Shown: positions 26,347 through 35,537, counted from the first letter of the stretch. The stretch: 64,000 nucleotides of DNA from JBBATK01 sp044224515 (GCA_044224515.1 JBGAKH010000003.1:62001-126000); one strand, 5' to 3'. Translations and numbers: made by a program. The notes: generated from the letters alone by a model not told the origin.

Positions 26347-28320
26347 CTACTGGGTCGGGCTATCATCATGAGTCTGCACTGAGCTGCTTGTGGCCGCAAC
26401 TGCTTTATGAGTGTTACGCGATGAAATCTCGTCCATAAGCTTCAGTCCAAGCAGACCGCTCAAGGAACCATTGGATGAATCGCCGGATGCGCCGATGAGT
26501 ACATCCGGGATGATCTTTATGCCATTGGCACCGATTGACTCGGTGATCTTTAGTCGCGTGAAGTTTTCTCCACCCATGGCTTCCACTTGTAAACGATACG
26601 CTTCAGCGCTGGATTTACCGATTGCCAGTGTTTTCTCCGCTTCGGCGTTACCGGTCACGGCGATTTGTTCGGCGTCTGCATTCGCAATAGCGCGGATGCG
26701 TTCTGCTTCAGCATTCGCCAACAGCTTTGTCCGCTCGGCTTCGGCTGCTGCAATGACTTTAGTGCGTTCAGACTCAGCGTTTGCAGCGATCTTCACAGAT
26801 TGTGCTTCACCTCCGGCTTTTTCTACGGAAGCATCGGCAATGCGTTTGGCGATCTGCACGCCTTGATCGGCTTTTACGATTTCTTTTTGAATGTCTGCAA
26901 CGGCTGTCTCCTTCTCAAGCTTCTGACGTGTTTCCTGTGCCTGACGCTGCGTTTCGAAGGTTACTGTTTGTTCTTGAGCAATCTTTCGATCTGTCAGGGT
27001 TTTCATGAGCGATTCCGGTGGCACGATGTCTCCTATGAGTGTATCAACAGCAAAGACATTGTACTGATTGAGCACTTTGGAGATATGTTCTTTAGCAGAG
27101 TCCTGACGCGCTTTACGCGAGGTCAAGAATGAAATTACGTCCGCCTCTTGCGCTGAATTCCTAAAGTAGTTTCCGATCGTTGGTTCCAACACCTGGGTTA
27201 CAAGGTTGGACATATTGCCAAATCGTGCAATAACTTTTGGTGCCTCTATTGAGGGTATATGGATAATCTGCGATACGTCCAGGTTAAAGGGGAAGCCATC
27301 TTTTGAACGTACAGTAATCGTGCTCAAGTTCTTGTCAAGTTGGTGTGATTCCGTGCGAGCTGATGCCCAATTCAAAACGAGATTGGTTGTGGGTACGAGC
27401 TCGGTTCGTTGAATGTAGGTATTGATCGGATACTTGCCTGGACCGAATGCTTCAGCCCAGACACCTTTGTGTCCGCGGCTGACAATGTTCCCGTGACGAA
27501 ACTCCGCACCGCTTAAGTCTTCACCCTCTTTACCCACATAACTAATCACCACACCTACGTAACCGATTGGGATCTCCGTCATGGAAATTTGCTCTACTTG
27601 GATGAACCATGGATTGAGGTTGTAAGAGCCTGCCAGAATAACCTGCGGTTGCAGACCTTTGTTGCCACCCGCGTTCAAGAAAGCATCGCTGTCCTGGAAG
27701 TTGTTATGTCCTTCAATTTGCCGTCCGGCTATCTGTCCTTCTTCAATCGGCTGCCCGTCCATCGTTGTGATGATTCCCACTTTGCTTTCGGCGATGTGCG
27801 TCATAGGCGCAATAATCACGTCAAAGAGGTATGTGTTGATGCGATAGGTACCGGTGGCAATAAAGGCTGTTTGACGTCCCTTGCTTCCACCGTTTCGTAT
27901 AAATGCTTCAGCATCTTGAAAACCATCGCACGGCACTTTACGAGCGAGTACTCTGCCTGTCTCGAGTTCCGCACCATCTTTGGCAACCACAAGACCGATG
28001 CGTCCCTCGGGAATCACTGTCAAATCTTGAAGACGTATCTCGTACTGCCAAAACCACATCCAGAAATACACACCCGGTGCCAGAGCACGGGCTTGATATC
28101 CGGCTTCGCCATTGACGGCTATGAAGTGTCCTTCAGGTAAGGTTTTGTGCGACCCGAACAGCACAAACTTTTTTGTTACCAAACCAATTTTGTTTTCAGG
28201 AATAATCGCGATACCGAAGAGTCGAAAGAATCGTCGATAGAACAAAAGGAAAAGGATGATTGACAGAAGAATAGTGGCTAAAACCAACATATCTGCCTTT
28301 GTCATGGAGATAAATCCCAT
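26347..28320 (-). CDS. Flotillin-like SPFH/Band 7 membrane protein
   Basis: About 657 residues. A single N-terminal membrane helix (MLVLATILLSIILFLLFYRR) is followed by a run of similar 70-residue modules (four, roughly residues 40-320), with PEGRIGLVVAKDG ... FQDAEAFIRNGG ... GTYRINTYLF in one and FQDSDAFLNAGG ... GSYNLNPWF in the next; the SPFH domain proper follows (FPFNLDVSQIIHIP), then a long Ala/Glu coiled coil with repeated NAEAER-type units and a short C-terminal tail. This is the flotillin layout: membrane-anchored oligomers that organise membrane domains. The ATG at 28318-28320 is chosen; one at 28303-28305 is also plausible. Confidence 0.9.
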   Translation of the reverse strand: MGFISMTKADMLVLATILLSIILFLLFYRRFFRLFGIAIIPENKIGLVTKKFVLFGSHKTLPEGHFIAVNGEAGYQARALAPGVYFWMWFWQYEIRLQDLTVIPEGRIGLVVAKDGAELETGRVLARKVPCDGFQDAEAFIRNGGSKGRQTAFIATGTYRINTYLFDVIIAPMTHIAESKVGIITTMDGQPIEEGQIAGRQIEGHNNFQDSDAFLNAGGNKGLQPQVILAGSYNLNPWFIQVEQISMTEIPIGYVGVVISYVGKEGEDLSGAEFRHGNIVSRGHKGVWAEAFGPGKYPINTYIQRTELVPTTNLVLNWASARTESHQLDKNLSTITVRSKDGFPFNLDVSQIIHIPSIEAPKVIARFGNMSNLVTQVLEPTIGNYFRNSAQEADVISFLTSRKARQDSAKEHISKVLNQYNVFAVDTLIGDIVPPESLMKTLTDRKIAQEQTVTFETQRQAQETRQKLEKETAVADIQKEIVKADQGVQIAKRIADASVEKAGGEAQSVKIAANAESERTKVIAAAEAERTKLLANAEAERIRAIANADAEQIAVTGNAEAEKTLAIGKSSAEAYRLQVEAMGGENFTRLKITESIGANGIKIIPDVLIGASGDSSNGSLSGLLGLKLMDEISSRNTHKAVAATSSSVQTHDDSPTQ

Positions 28321-28338
28321 AGTGAAACATCTAAAGCA

Positions 28339-28385
28339 GAACACCCTGCTTGCGCGCTAATACGAGTGGCAAGACAGGGTGTTTC
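28339..28385 (-). terminator. Hairpin between peroxiredoxin and SPFH genes
   Basis: AACACCCTG (28340-28348) pairs with CAGGGTGTT (28375-28383), with inner CTTGC/GCAAG pairing. It lies after the peroxiredoxin stop codon on the minus strand; the following T-run is weak, so termination may be partial. Confidence 0.45.
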
Positions 28386-28428
28386 GATGTGTTCACAATA
28401 AATTTGACAGCGCAGTCCGTGCGAGGAC

Positions 28429-29064
28429 TTAGCGATCGGGCTGCGGAGTTAGGCGTAGGTACGGACGAATCTCGTTCCAGCCCTTGGGAAACTTATCCTT
28501 CGCCTCTTCATTGCTCAAGCTTGGAACGATGATGCAGTCTTCACCGGGCTGCCAGTTTGCAGGCGTTGCAACGGAATGCTCAGCCGTGAGTTGCAAAGAG
28601 TCGATAACCCGCAAGATTTCGTTGAAGTTTCGTCCGGTCGATGATGGATATGTCAGCGTTAGCTTGATTTTCTTATCCGGTCCGATAATAAAGACCGAAC
28701 GTACCGTCACGCTTGTGCTGGCGTTTGGGTGAATCATGTCGTAAGCTGTCGCAATCTGTCTATACTCATCGGCAATAACCGGAAACTCAACCGTGGTGTT
28801 TTGCGTTTCGTTGACGTCTTTCAGCCACGAGATATGCATATGTAAGGTATCAACACTTAGTGCGATAGCCTTAACATTTCGCTTGATAAACTCATCCTTT
28901 AGTTTGGCTGTGGCACCCAACTCAGTGGTGCAGACCGGAGTATAGTCAGCCGGGTGAGAGAAAAACACTACCCATGAATCACCGATCCACTCGTGAAAGC
29001 GTATATGTCCGGTTGTGGTTTCAGCCTGAAAATCGGGGGCGATGTCGCCCAATCGTAAGCTCAT
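28429..29064 (-). CDS. 1-Cys peroxiredoxin (Prx6 type)
   Basis: Reduces peroxides. The 211-residue protein has the Prx6 features: LGDIAPDFQAETTTGHIRFH, the peroxidatic cysteine in HPADYTPVCTTELG (Pro, Thr and Cys of the active site all present), VKAIALSVDTLHMHISWLKD, and the longer C-terminal extension with EDCIIVPSLSNEEAKDKFP. No resolving cysteine is apparent, consistent with the 1-Cys class. It is transcribed away from the carotenoid operon; both deal with oxidative stress, though shared control is not shown. Confidence 0.95.
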   Translation of the reverse strand: MSLRLGDIAPDFQAETTTGHIRFHEWIGDSWVVFFSHPADYTPVCTTELGATAKLKDEFIKRNVKAIALSVDTLHMHISWLKDVNETQNTTVEFPVIADEYRQIATAYDMIHPNASTSVTVRSVFIIGPDKKIKLTLTYPSSTGRNFNEILRVIDSLQLTAEHSVATPANWQPGEDCIIVPSLSNEEAKDKFPKGWNEIRPYLRLTPQPDR

Positions 29065-29408
29065 TGGAATCCCGAGAAAAAGGAAGCAAATTAAGTCAAT
29101 GAGATCTTGTTGTCCAAGCCTTCAGCAGCGCGATTCATAGAAAAGCTAATTCGGACAACGCTATACAGAGCTCGCCTAGACCTCAATTTTTTTAAAAAAG
29201 CGAACAATATTTTGTTAAGAGTTACGACTCCGCCTAGCAGAATGTAAGTAGGTGCTTGCATTGTATGGACTTAGAGATAAAGAGCGGATTATCCATTGTG
29301 TCTGTCCCGTAAGAGACTGTCTAAGTATCTGCGATAGCACAGTATGAGAAACACCTTTGAGAGCCCGGAGAAATGATCGCTCAAGAGCTTTGCTGAAAGC
29401 ATGCGTTT
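29065..29408. other. Divergent promoter region of the carotenoid operon
   Basis: The 344-base gap between the peroxiredoxin gene and crtI must carry both promoters. It has an A/T-rich stretch around 29186-29216, but I find no clean TTG/TAnnTTTG pair and no convincing operator. Confidence 0.5.
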
Positions 29409-30905
29409 ATGATCAATCGACAAGCAGATAAAAAACCACGCAACATCATCGTTATCGGAGCCGGATTCTCGGGACTCTCGGCTGCAGCGCATCTGGCTGC
29501 CGCCGGTCATTCCGTGACCATTGTTGAGAAACACTCTCAGTCCGGCGGACGTGCACGATGTTTTGAACAGGATGGCTTCAGATTTGACATGGGACCAAGC
29601 TGGTACTGGATGCCTGATGTGTTCGAAAAGTTCTTCGAGAAATTCGCACATCGCGTGAGCGACTTTTACCGGCTGCAACGTTTGTCGCCGTCCTACAGAG
29701 TGTTTTTTGAAAAGGGTGAAGTGCTGGACATGCCCTCGGACATCAACGAGCTCTTTGCTGTCTTTGAAGGTCTTGAGCCCGGAAGTTCATCTCACTTACG
29801 CACCTTTCTTGAAGAAGCTGAATACAAGTACAAGGCAGGCATGCAGGACTTGGTGTACAAGCCCGGTAGGTCTCTTTTTGAGTATGCAGACAAACGAGTA
29901 GTTGGCGGACTCTTCAAGCTTCATATGCTCAAGTCCTTTCACTCCTACGTTGCGTCGAAGTTTCGCGACTCCCGGTTGCGTCGATTGCTCGAGTTTCCCG
30001 TGCTCTTCTTAGGAGCACATCCGCGCAACATCCCGGCCTTGTACAGCATGATGAACTACGCTGATATGATTTTAGGTACCTGGTATCCGATGGGTGGCAT
30101 GCATGAGATCGTGAGAGCAATGGAGCAGGTATGCAGAGAGCAAGGTGTCCGCTTTTTACACAATACAACGGTAGAAGGATTCGAGATTGAAGACGGTCGT
30201 GTACAGCAAATCAAAAGTTCAGGCGGACTGCTCGACGCCGATGTAGTCGTCGCTTCGGCTGACTATCATCATATCGATCAGCAATTGCTGCCCGCTGCAT
30301 ACCGTAGCTATACGGCGGAATATTGGTCGTCCAGAACCTTAGCGCCTTCAAGCTTCGTGTACTATGTCGGCCTTAAGCGTACGTTGCCGAATCTGCTGCA
30401 TCACAACTTGTTTTTTGATCGTGATTTTGAACGACATGCCGAGGAGATTTATGAGACGCCTCAGCTTCCATCGAGTCCTTTGTTTTACCTCTGTGTCCCG
30501 TCCAAAACAGACCCAAGCGTTGCACCTCAAGGATGTGAAAACCTATTCTTCTTGATTCCTACGGCTCCGGGTGTCATGGATACGGAAGCGGACAGGGAGC
30601 TATACTTTCAACAGCTCCTCAAACGCGTAGAAGAACGCTGTGGTGTTAGCATTGCGGAACATGTCGTGTATCGTAGAGATTACGCATGCAGCAACTTTAT
30701 TGAAGACTACAACTCGTTTAAAGGTAACGCCTATGGTTTGGCAAACACACTACGCCAAACGGCCGTGCTGAAACCCTCAATACAATCCAAGAAACTGAAG
30801 AATCTGTATTTCACCGGACAACTAACGGTGCCCGGGCCCGGTGTGCCGCCGTCCTTAGTATCCGGACATGTCGTTGCGCGAGAAATCCAAAAAGATCTAG
30901 ACTAG
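29409..30905 (+). CDS. crtI: Phytoene desaturase
   Basis: An FAD-dependent carotenoid desaturase of 498 residues. Seen: the N-terminal dinucleotide fold IVIGAGFSGLSAAAHLAAAG with the acidic end of the second strand (IVEKHSQSGGRAR), the substrate-side block FDMGPSWYWMPDVFE, and the C-terminal CrtI signature region LYFTGQLTVPGPGVPPSLVSG. It turns phytoene into lycopene or another desaturated product; the number of steps is not readable from sequence. It is the first gene of the operon and crtB follows after 4 bases. Confidence 0.95.
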   Translation: MINRQADKKPRNIIVIGAGFSGLSAAAHLAAAGHSVTIVEKHSQSGGRARCFEQDGFRFDMGPSWYWMPDVFEKFFEKFAHRVSDFYRLQRLSPSYRVFFEKGEVLDMPSDINELFAVFEGLEPGSSSHLRTFLEEAEYKYKAGMQDLVYKPGRSLFEYADKRVVGGLFKLHMLKSFHSYVASKFRDSRLRRLLEFPVLFLGAHPRNIPALYSMMNYADMILGTWYPMGGMHEIVRAMEQVCREQGVRFLHNTTVEGFEIEDGRVQQIKSSGGLLDADVVVASADYHHIDQQLLPAAYRSYTAEYWSSRTLAPSSFVYYVGLKRTLPNLLHHNLFFDRDFERHAEEIYETPQLPSSPLFYLCVPSKTDPSVAPQGCENLFFLIPTAPGVMDTEADRELYFQQLLKRVEERCGVSIAEHVVYRRDYACSNFIEDYNSFKGNAYGLANTLRQTAVLKPSIQSKKLKNLYFTGQLTVPGPGVPPSLVSGHVVAREIQKDLD

Positions 30906-30909
30906 AGCT

Positions 30910-31752
30910 ATGGCTACAAAAGAACTCTTCGATGACATTTCGTTACATACGAGTCGCATAACAACGTTGCGCTACAGCACGTCCTTCTCGTTGGGTATTC
31001 GTTTTCTCGACAAAAAATTCCGTGAGCCAATATTCAATATTTATGGCTTTGTGCGTTTTGCAGATGAGATCGTGGATACCTTTCATGACTACGACAAAGA
31101 AGACCTCTTGCGTTGCTTTATAGCGGACACAGCCAAAGCGCTGGATCAACGCATTAGTCTCAATCCCATTCTCAACTCCTTTCAAAAAACAGTGCATGAG
31201 TACGCTATTCCGCACGAGCTGATTGACACCTTCCTTCAGAGTATGGAGATGGACCTACATCCCATTGAATACTCTCCTGATGACTACAAGCGTTATATCC
31301 TTGGCTCGGCGGAAGTAGTAGGTTTGATGTGCCTGAAAGTCTTTTGCAACAACAATGAAGAACTCTTCAATGAGTTGCGCAGCTATGCCATGAGCCTGGG
31401 ATCGGCTTTCCAGAAGATAAACTTCCTGCGAGACCTGCGTGAAGATGCAGTGGAACTCGACCGTGTGTACTTTCCGGGTCTTGATGTGAAGCGCTTTGAT
31501 GAACGGACTAAAGGCGATATCGAGCACGACATCGCGTCGGACTTTTCGCTTGCCTTCAAGGGAGTTAAACGATTGCCCAAAGAGTCTCGCTTCGGTGTTT
31601 ATTTAGCCTATCGATACTACTTCGAGCTTTTTCGCCGTATTCGCCGAATTCCGGCATCACGAATTCTTAAAGAGCGAATCCGCATATCCGATTGGCAAAA
31701 AATGCGTATTCTGCTTGTATGCCTCGTTCGACATCACCTAAACCTCCTATGA
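30910..31752 (+). CDS. crtB: Phytoene synthase
   Basis: Joins two geranylgeranyl diphosphates into phytoene, the first carotenoid. The 280-residue protein has both Asp-rich Mg-diphosphate motifs of the squalene/phytoene synthase family, FADEIVDTFHDYD and INFLRDLREDAVELDRVYFP, plus the N-terminal STSFSLGIRFL. Length is normal. It starts 4 bases after crtI and its stop overlaps the next gene's ATG (ATGA), indicating one transcript with coupled translation. Confidence 0.95.
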   Translation: MATKELFDDISLHTSRITTLRYSTSFSLGIRFLDKKFREPIFNIYGFVRFADEIVDTFHDYDKEDLLRCFIADTAKALDQRISLNPILNSFQKTVHEYAIPHELIDTFLQSMEMDLHPIEYSPDDYKRYILGSAEVVGLMCLKVFCNNNEELFNELRSYAMSLGSAFQKINFLRDLREDAVELDRVYFPGLDVKRFDERTKGDIEHDIASDFSLAFKGVKRLPKESRFGVYLAYRYYFELFRRIRRIPASRILKERIRISDWQKMRILLVCLVRHHLNLL

Positions 31753-32282
31753 AGACTCTGCTTGCGTGGTTGCCTGGCTTCTTGCTGGCTATCCTGCTCA
31801 TGGACCTTCATGCACAATCCGCTTTGCCGGCATTGACCAGCATTCGGCAGCAATTCTACAAAGCATCCGAAAGTGAAGATGATGCGGATGCGCTGTTCGA
31901 GCTCGCTCAACAGTTCAATGAGCAGAATCCGGTCTATTACGGTTACCGCGCAATGGCTGACATGTTGCAAGCCAAGTACAGCTATAATCCTTTTTCTAAG
32001 CTGAAGTATTTCAACAAAGGAAAAGAGCGACTGCAGCAAGCCATTAGTCTGGCCCCCGAGAATGTCGAATTGCGTTTCCTGCGCTTTGCCGTTCAAGCAA
32101 AGGCACCCTCTCTCCTGGGCTACAAGGATCAGGTAGGAGAAGACAAATCCATATTGCTTTCATTTGTCGAGCGAAACCGCAAGCAGGCTGAAGACCCGGA
32201 TTTGGTTGCACGCATTGTAAAGTTTCTGCGGGAGTGCGAGCTTTGTACGGCAGAAGAGCGGGCCCGGCTCTCTACTATGTAG
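31749..32282 (+). CDS. Exported protein of unknown function in the carotenoid operon
   Basis: The start is the ATG overlapping the crtB stop (ATGA), which gives 177 residues with a clear signal peptide (MKTLLAWLPGFLLAILLMDLHA). The rest is helical, with TPR-like pairs (GYRAMADMLQAKYSYNPFSK and KERLQQAISLAPENVELRFL) and a C-terminal helix. A cysteine pair (ECELC) lies near the end. I do not recognise a named family, but position and coupling tie it to carotenoid synthesis or to placing the pigment in the envelope. Confidence 0.85.
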   Translation: MKTLLAWLPGFLLAILLMDLHAQSALPALTSIRQQFYKASESEDDADALFELAQQFNEQNPVYYGYRAMADMLQAKYSYNPFSKLKYFNKGKERLQQAISLAPENVELRFLRFAVQAKAPSLLGYKDQVGEDKSILLSFVERNRKQAEDPDLVARIVKFLRECELCTAEERARLSTM

Positions 32283-32299
32283 TAAACCGGAGTCCATGA

Positions 32300-32327
32300 A
32301 GCCGGCGGAGCGCGCAGCGCTCCGGCT
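32300..32327. other. Extragenic palindrome
   Basis: AGCCGG-C-GGAGCGC pairs with GCGCTCC-GGCT around a GCA loop, 18 bases after a stop codon. It is followed on the plus strand by an A-run, not a T-run, so it may stabilise the upstream mRNA rather than end it. Confidence 0.6.
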
Positions 32328-32433
32328 AAAGAAAAAAAAGTTTGAAGATGTCTAGGTATCATTCCCTGGCACCGGTGTTGCACTCCATTATGCGATGCAA
32401 TGCATGTAGGGAACAAAGGTCTACACGGAGACA

Positions 32434-32937
32434 ATGAGAAGTATGGAGACAAGGGAAGCTTCAGGTGCGCATGCCGACTATTACGAGCTGCACACCAAAC
32501 AATTGCTGCGAATCGGTATCGACGAGGCGTGGGAGTTTTTCAGTTCTCCTATGAATTTATCTACCATCACTCCTCCACACATGAATTTCCGGATACTATC
32601 CGGATTCGAGGAAGGGATAACGAGAGAGGGTATGCTCATTGCCTACAAAGTCAGTCCGGTTCTTGGAATACCCCTGACATGGGTCACCAAAATCATCAAT
32701 GTCGACGCGCCGCATTCGTTTACGGATACGCAGCTCAAAGGACCCTACGCCGAATGGATACACACGCATCGCTTTCGTGCTGTGTCAGGAGGAGTGGAAA
32801 TGATCGATGAGCTCAAGTATCGAATGCCTCTCGGTCTTCTGGGAAAGCTCGTCCACGCTCTGTTCGTACGACGACAGATCGAGGATATATTTGCATATCG
32901 CTACAAAGCACTGGACCAACGATTCAACAAGGCATGA
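32434..32937 (+). CDS. SRPBCC-fold ligand-binding protein
   Basis: The 167-residue protein has the START/Bet v1-like pattern: a first strand YELHTKQLLRIGIDEAWEFF followed by SSPMNLSTITPPHMNFRIL, a central beta-sheet (LIAYKVSPVLGIPLTWVTKI) and a long C-terminal helix ending the domain. Proteins of this kind recur in Bacteroidota carotenoid clusters and are presumed to bind a hydrophobic ligand, perhaps the carotenoid. It overlaps the crtZ start by 4 bases (ATGA). The ATG 9 bases downstream is an alternative start. Confidence 0.85.
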   Translation: MRSMETREASGAHADYYELHTKQLLRIGIDEAWEFFSSPMNLSTITPPHMNFRILSGFEEGITREGMLIAYKVSPVLGIPLTWVTKIINVDAPHSFTDTQLKGPYAEWIHTHRFRAVSGGVEMIDELKYRMPLGLLGKLVHALFVRRQIEDIFAYRYKALDQRFNKA

Positions 32938-33437
32938 TCATTCTGTCAAACACCCTTTTTACGCTTCTGGCGTTTGCCTGCATGGAAGGTGTAGCGTGGC
33001 TTGCACATCGTTTTCTCATGCATGGTCCACTGTGGTTCTTACACGAAGACCACCATACAAAAGGTGAGCAGCGATTTTTTGAACGGAACGACACCTTCTT
33101 TGTACTTTTTGCAACCCCGGCTATCATCCTGATGATTGTTGGTTTGAATGCCGGAATGAGCTTAGCGTACTTTTGGATTGGTGTTGGCATTACGTTGTAC
33201 GGAATGGCGTACTTCTTAATACACGACGTGTTTATTCATCAGCGATTTCGATGGCTTCGCAATGCAAACTCTTCATACTTCCGTGCTATACGTCGCGCGC
33301 ACAAAATGCACCACAAGCATTTGACAAAGGAAGACGGAGAGTGTTTTGGAATGCTGTGGGTTCCGCTGAAGTATTATCGCGATGCCGCGACTCATGTGTT
33401 GAATGACTGCATTACTTCGCTCCCTCCGCAATCCTAG
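32934..33437 (+). CDS. crtZ: Beta-carotene hydroxylase
   Basis: A di-iron membrane hydroxylase of the fatty-acid hydroxylase superfamily, adding 3-hydroxyl groups to beta-ionone rings to give zeaxanthin. The 167 residues contain the His clusters HRFLMH, HEDHH, HDVFIHQRF and HKMHHKH and about four membrane helices. Length is typical. It overlaps the SRPBCC gene by 4 bases and is followed after 1 base by the cyclase. Confidence 0.93.
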   Translation: MIILSNTLFTLLAFACMEGVAWLAHRFLMHGPLWFLHEDHHTKGEQRFFERNDTFFVLFATPAIILMIVGLNAGMSLAYFWIGVGITLYGMAYFLIHDVFIHQRFRWLRNANSSYFRAIRRAHKMHHKHLTKEDGECFGMLWVPLKYYRDAATHVLNDCITSLPPQS

Positions 33438-33438
33438 A

Positions 33439-34158
33439 ATGGGTCAGGCCACATATCTTTTTATCGACCTTGCTTCGCTTGCAGTTCCTTTGTTGGCGAG
33501 TTTTCATCCGCGGTTGAGATTTCACGATCGCTGGTTTGCCTTTTGGCCTGCTTGCATTCTGACGGCGGTATTATTCGTTGCATGGGATTCGGTCTTTACA
33601 CAGTGGGGCATTTGGTCGTTCTCCGATCGCTATACTCTTGGCCTTCGCTACTTTTCACTTCCGCTTGAAGAGCTGCTGTTCTTCGTGTGCATTCCCTACG
33701 CATCGATGTTTACCTATCATTGTCTGAATGTACTGGGTCTGCGTAGTCCATCTGTATTGACCGCTCGAACAATTGCTTTGTTGGGATCTCTAGCGCTCGT
33801 TCTGTTTGCGGTCGTATTTCCGGAGCGACTCTACACATCCATTACCTTTGCACTTGCAGGTGTCTTTTTATACGTCCTCGCACGCAGCTCCGCTGCGTGG
33901 CTTGGACCATTTCTTCGAGCCTACCTTGTGGTGCTCATTCCTTTCTTTATTGTCAATGGTCTGTTAACCGGATCGATGCTTGACGAAGCCGTTGTGCGTT
34001 ACAATGATGCGCATACGCTTGGGATTCGCCTGGGAACGATACCCATTGAAGATGTTGTTTACGGCATGTTGATGTTGTTGATGAATACAGCGATTTATGA
34101 ATACCTTGTTGCGCGACGTCTTCGCACGGAACATCAAGAGCGGACGCACCAAGCCTAG
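33439..34158 (+). CDS. crtYcd: Lycopene cyclase, fused CrtYc-CrtYd type
   Basis: The 239-residue membrane protein carries two related halves, each with a conserved P-x-E(-E/D) motif: FSLPLEELLFF in the first and TIPIEDVVYGML in the second. These are the CrtYc and CrtYd domains that form heterodimers in actinobacteria and are fused in Bacteroidota, archaea and fungi. It closes the ends of lycopene into beta-rings. The ATG at 33439, two bases after the crtZ stop, is preferred to one 36 bases upstream that overlaps crtZ. Its 3' end overlaps the glycosyltransferase gene. Confidence 0.93.
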   Translation: MGQATYLFIDLASLAVPLLASFHPRLRFHDRWFAFWPACILTAVLFVAWDSVFTQWGIWSFSDRYTLGLRYFSLPLEELLFFVCIPYASMFTYHCLNVLGLRSPSVLTARTIALLGSLALVLFAVVFPERLYTSITFALAGVFLYVLARSSAAWLGPFLRAYLVVLIPFFIVNGLLTGSMLDEAVVRYNDAHTLGIRLGTIPIEDVVYGMLMLLMNTAIYEYLVARRLRTEHQERTHQA

Positions 34159-35332
34159 AGTACTTGTCTTTGCTTTCGACTTCCTTTCGCACTATCTGCG
34201 ATGTCTGCAGCTGGCTGAACGTTGCCACGGAGAAGTCGAGTTCATTTTTGGTCACTCACGACGATACGAGCGATGGCTGACGGAAGCGGCCGTACCAACA
34301 TTTGCGTTTGACGATACCGACGCAGAGCTGATTCTCGAGTATAGCACGCGTTTTGACTTCAGCTGGATGAACGAACCGGAGCTCGAGCGGGTCTTCAAAC
34401 AGCAGATTGAGATCATCGAACGCTATCAGCCGGATGTTGTATTGGGCGATGCTTCCATGACACTGAATATGGCAGCAGAGTACTGCGGTGTTCCGTGTGT
34501 GAAGCTCGTCAATGGCTACATGAGCAAGTACTATGCACAGCATCGTCCTCTCCCTCGCATTCACCCGCTCCATTCGCTGTTTCAGTATTTGCCTGCCCGC
34601 ATACAGCAGGCTGCAACATGGATAGGTGAACGCGCCGTGATGTGGTGGACCCATCGTGCATTTGCCCGCTTACGTAAAACCTATTCTCTTAAGCGAAAGT
34701 ATTCGTTTCTCGATGAGTTGGAGGGACAAACCACGTTGATTTGTGATTTGCCCGAGCTGTTTCCTCAGAAGGATCTGCCGTCGTCTGTGCACCCGGTTGG
34801 TCCTTTGTTCTATCATAAGGTCGACGCCGATCCGCTTCAACGGGCGGAGGCTCAAGGACTATTGTCGCCGACGAAGAAGAACATCCTTGTGAGTTTGGGC
34901 AGTACCGGAGACATTGAGCATTTTCAATGGCTCTGTGATCAACGCTTTTCTGATTTCCGTGTTATTGTTAGCGGACGGAACGCTGAGCAACTCAAAGCAC
35001 CGCATTGTGTGGCGAGGTCTTTTATTAATCACAATGTATTGTTGGCTGAAGTTGACTTAATGGTATGCCACGGCGGAAACGGAACCATCTACCAAGCGTT
35101 ATCCTATGGTGTACCCGTCTTAGCCTGTACGAACTTTTTTGAACAAGAATACAACATGCAAAGGGTGACAGCGCTCGGCTTGGGTGAAGACGTTGCCGGA
35201 ATCGAATCGCGAGATCTGTTGGAGCAAAAGGTGCGACATTGGATAGCCCTGAAAATGAGTCCACAGCATCGTCGCATACAAGCAAGCATTCATGATTGGC
35301 TTCAACGCTTTGGCGAAAGACCGATGGTATAG
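34097..35332 (+). CDS. GT1 family glycosyltransferase, probably CrtX-like
   Basis: A 411-residue GT-B enzyme. The C-terminal half has the donor-site motif of macrolide/UDP-sugar transferases, CHGGNGTIYQALSYGVPVLA, with ACTNFFEQEYN after it; the N-terminal Rossmann half starts KPRVLVFAFDFLSHYLRC. As last gene of the carotenoid operon it probably attaches a sugar to the hydroxylated carotenoid, as CrtX does with zeaxanthin; the donor and the exact acceptor are inference. Its ATG lies 62 bases inside the cyclase gene, so the true start could be a few codons later. The operon has no obvious terminator directly after it. Confidence 0.85.
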   Translation: MNTLLRDVFARNIKSGRTKPRVLVFAFDFLSHYLRCLQLAERCHGEVEFIFGHSRRYERWLTEAAVPTFAFDDTDAELILEYSTRFDFSWMNEPELERVFKQQIEIIERYQPDVVLGDASMTLNMAAEYCGVPCVKLVNGYMSKYYAQHRPLPRIHPLHSLFQYLPARIQQAATWIGERAVMWWTHRAFARLRKTYSLKRKYSFLDELEGQTTLICDLPELFPQKDLPSSVHPVGPLFYHKVDADPLQRAEAQGLLSPTKKNILVSLGSTGDIEHFQWLCDQRFSDFRVIVSGRNAEQLKAPHCVARSFINHNVLLAEVDLMVCHGGNGTIYQALSYGVPVLACTNFFEQEYNMQRVTALGLGEDVAGIESRDLLEQKVRHWIALKMSPQHRRIQASIHDWLQRFGERPMV

Positions 35333-35537
35333 AAGCACGAGTCAAGCCTGGTCACTGCCATCTAGGACAAGAGTGAAAGAAGTGAACGCTTTGTGATGTC
35401 TATGAAGCGATACTGTTGTGGAGTCTACCGGCACTTGAAACGAGGGATGCGATCGACGATGCGAGCAGGTGCAGTTTAAGCGTTAGCGATAAACGTCGTG
35501 CTGCCACACTCAGTGCGAGAATATACACGAAAACAAA

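Noticed and set aside
32924..33190. Minus-strand open frame inside crtZ
   Set aside because: Shadow of the crtZ frame; the plus-strand product has all the His motifs.
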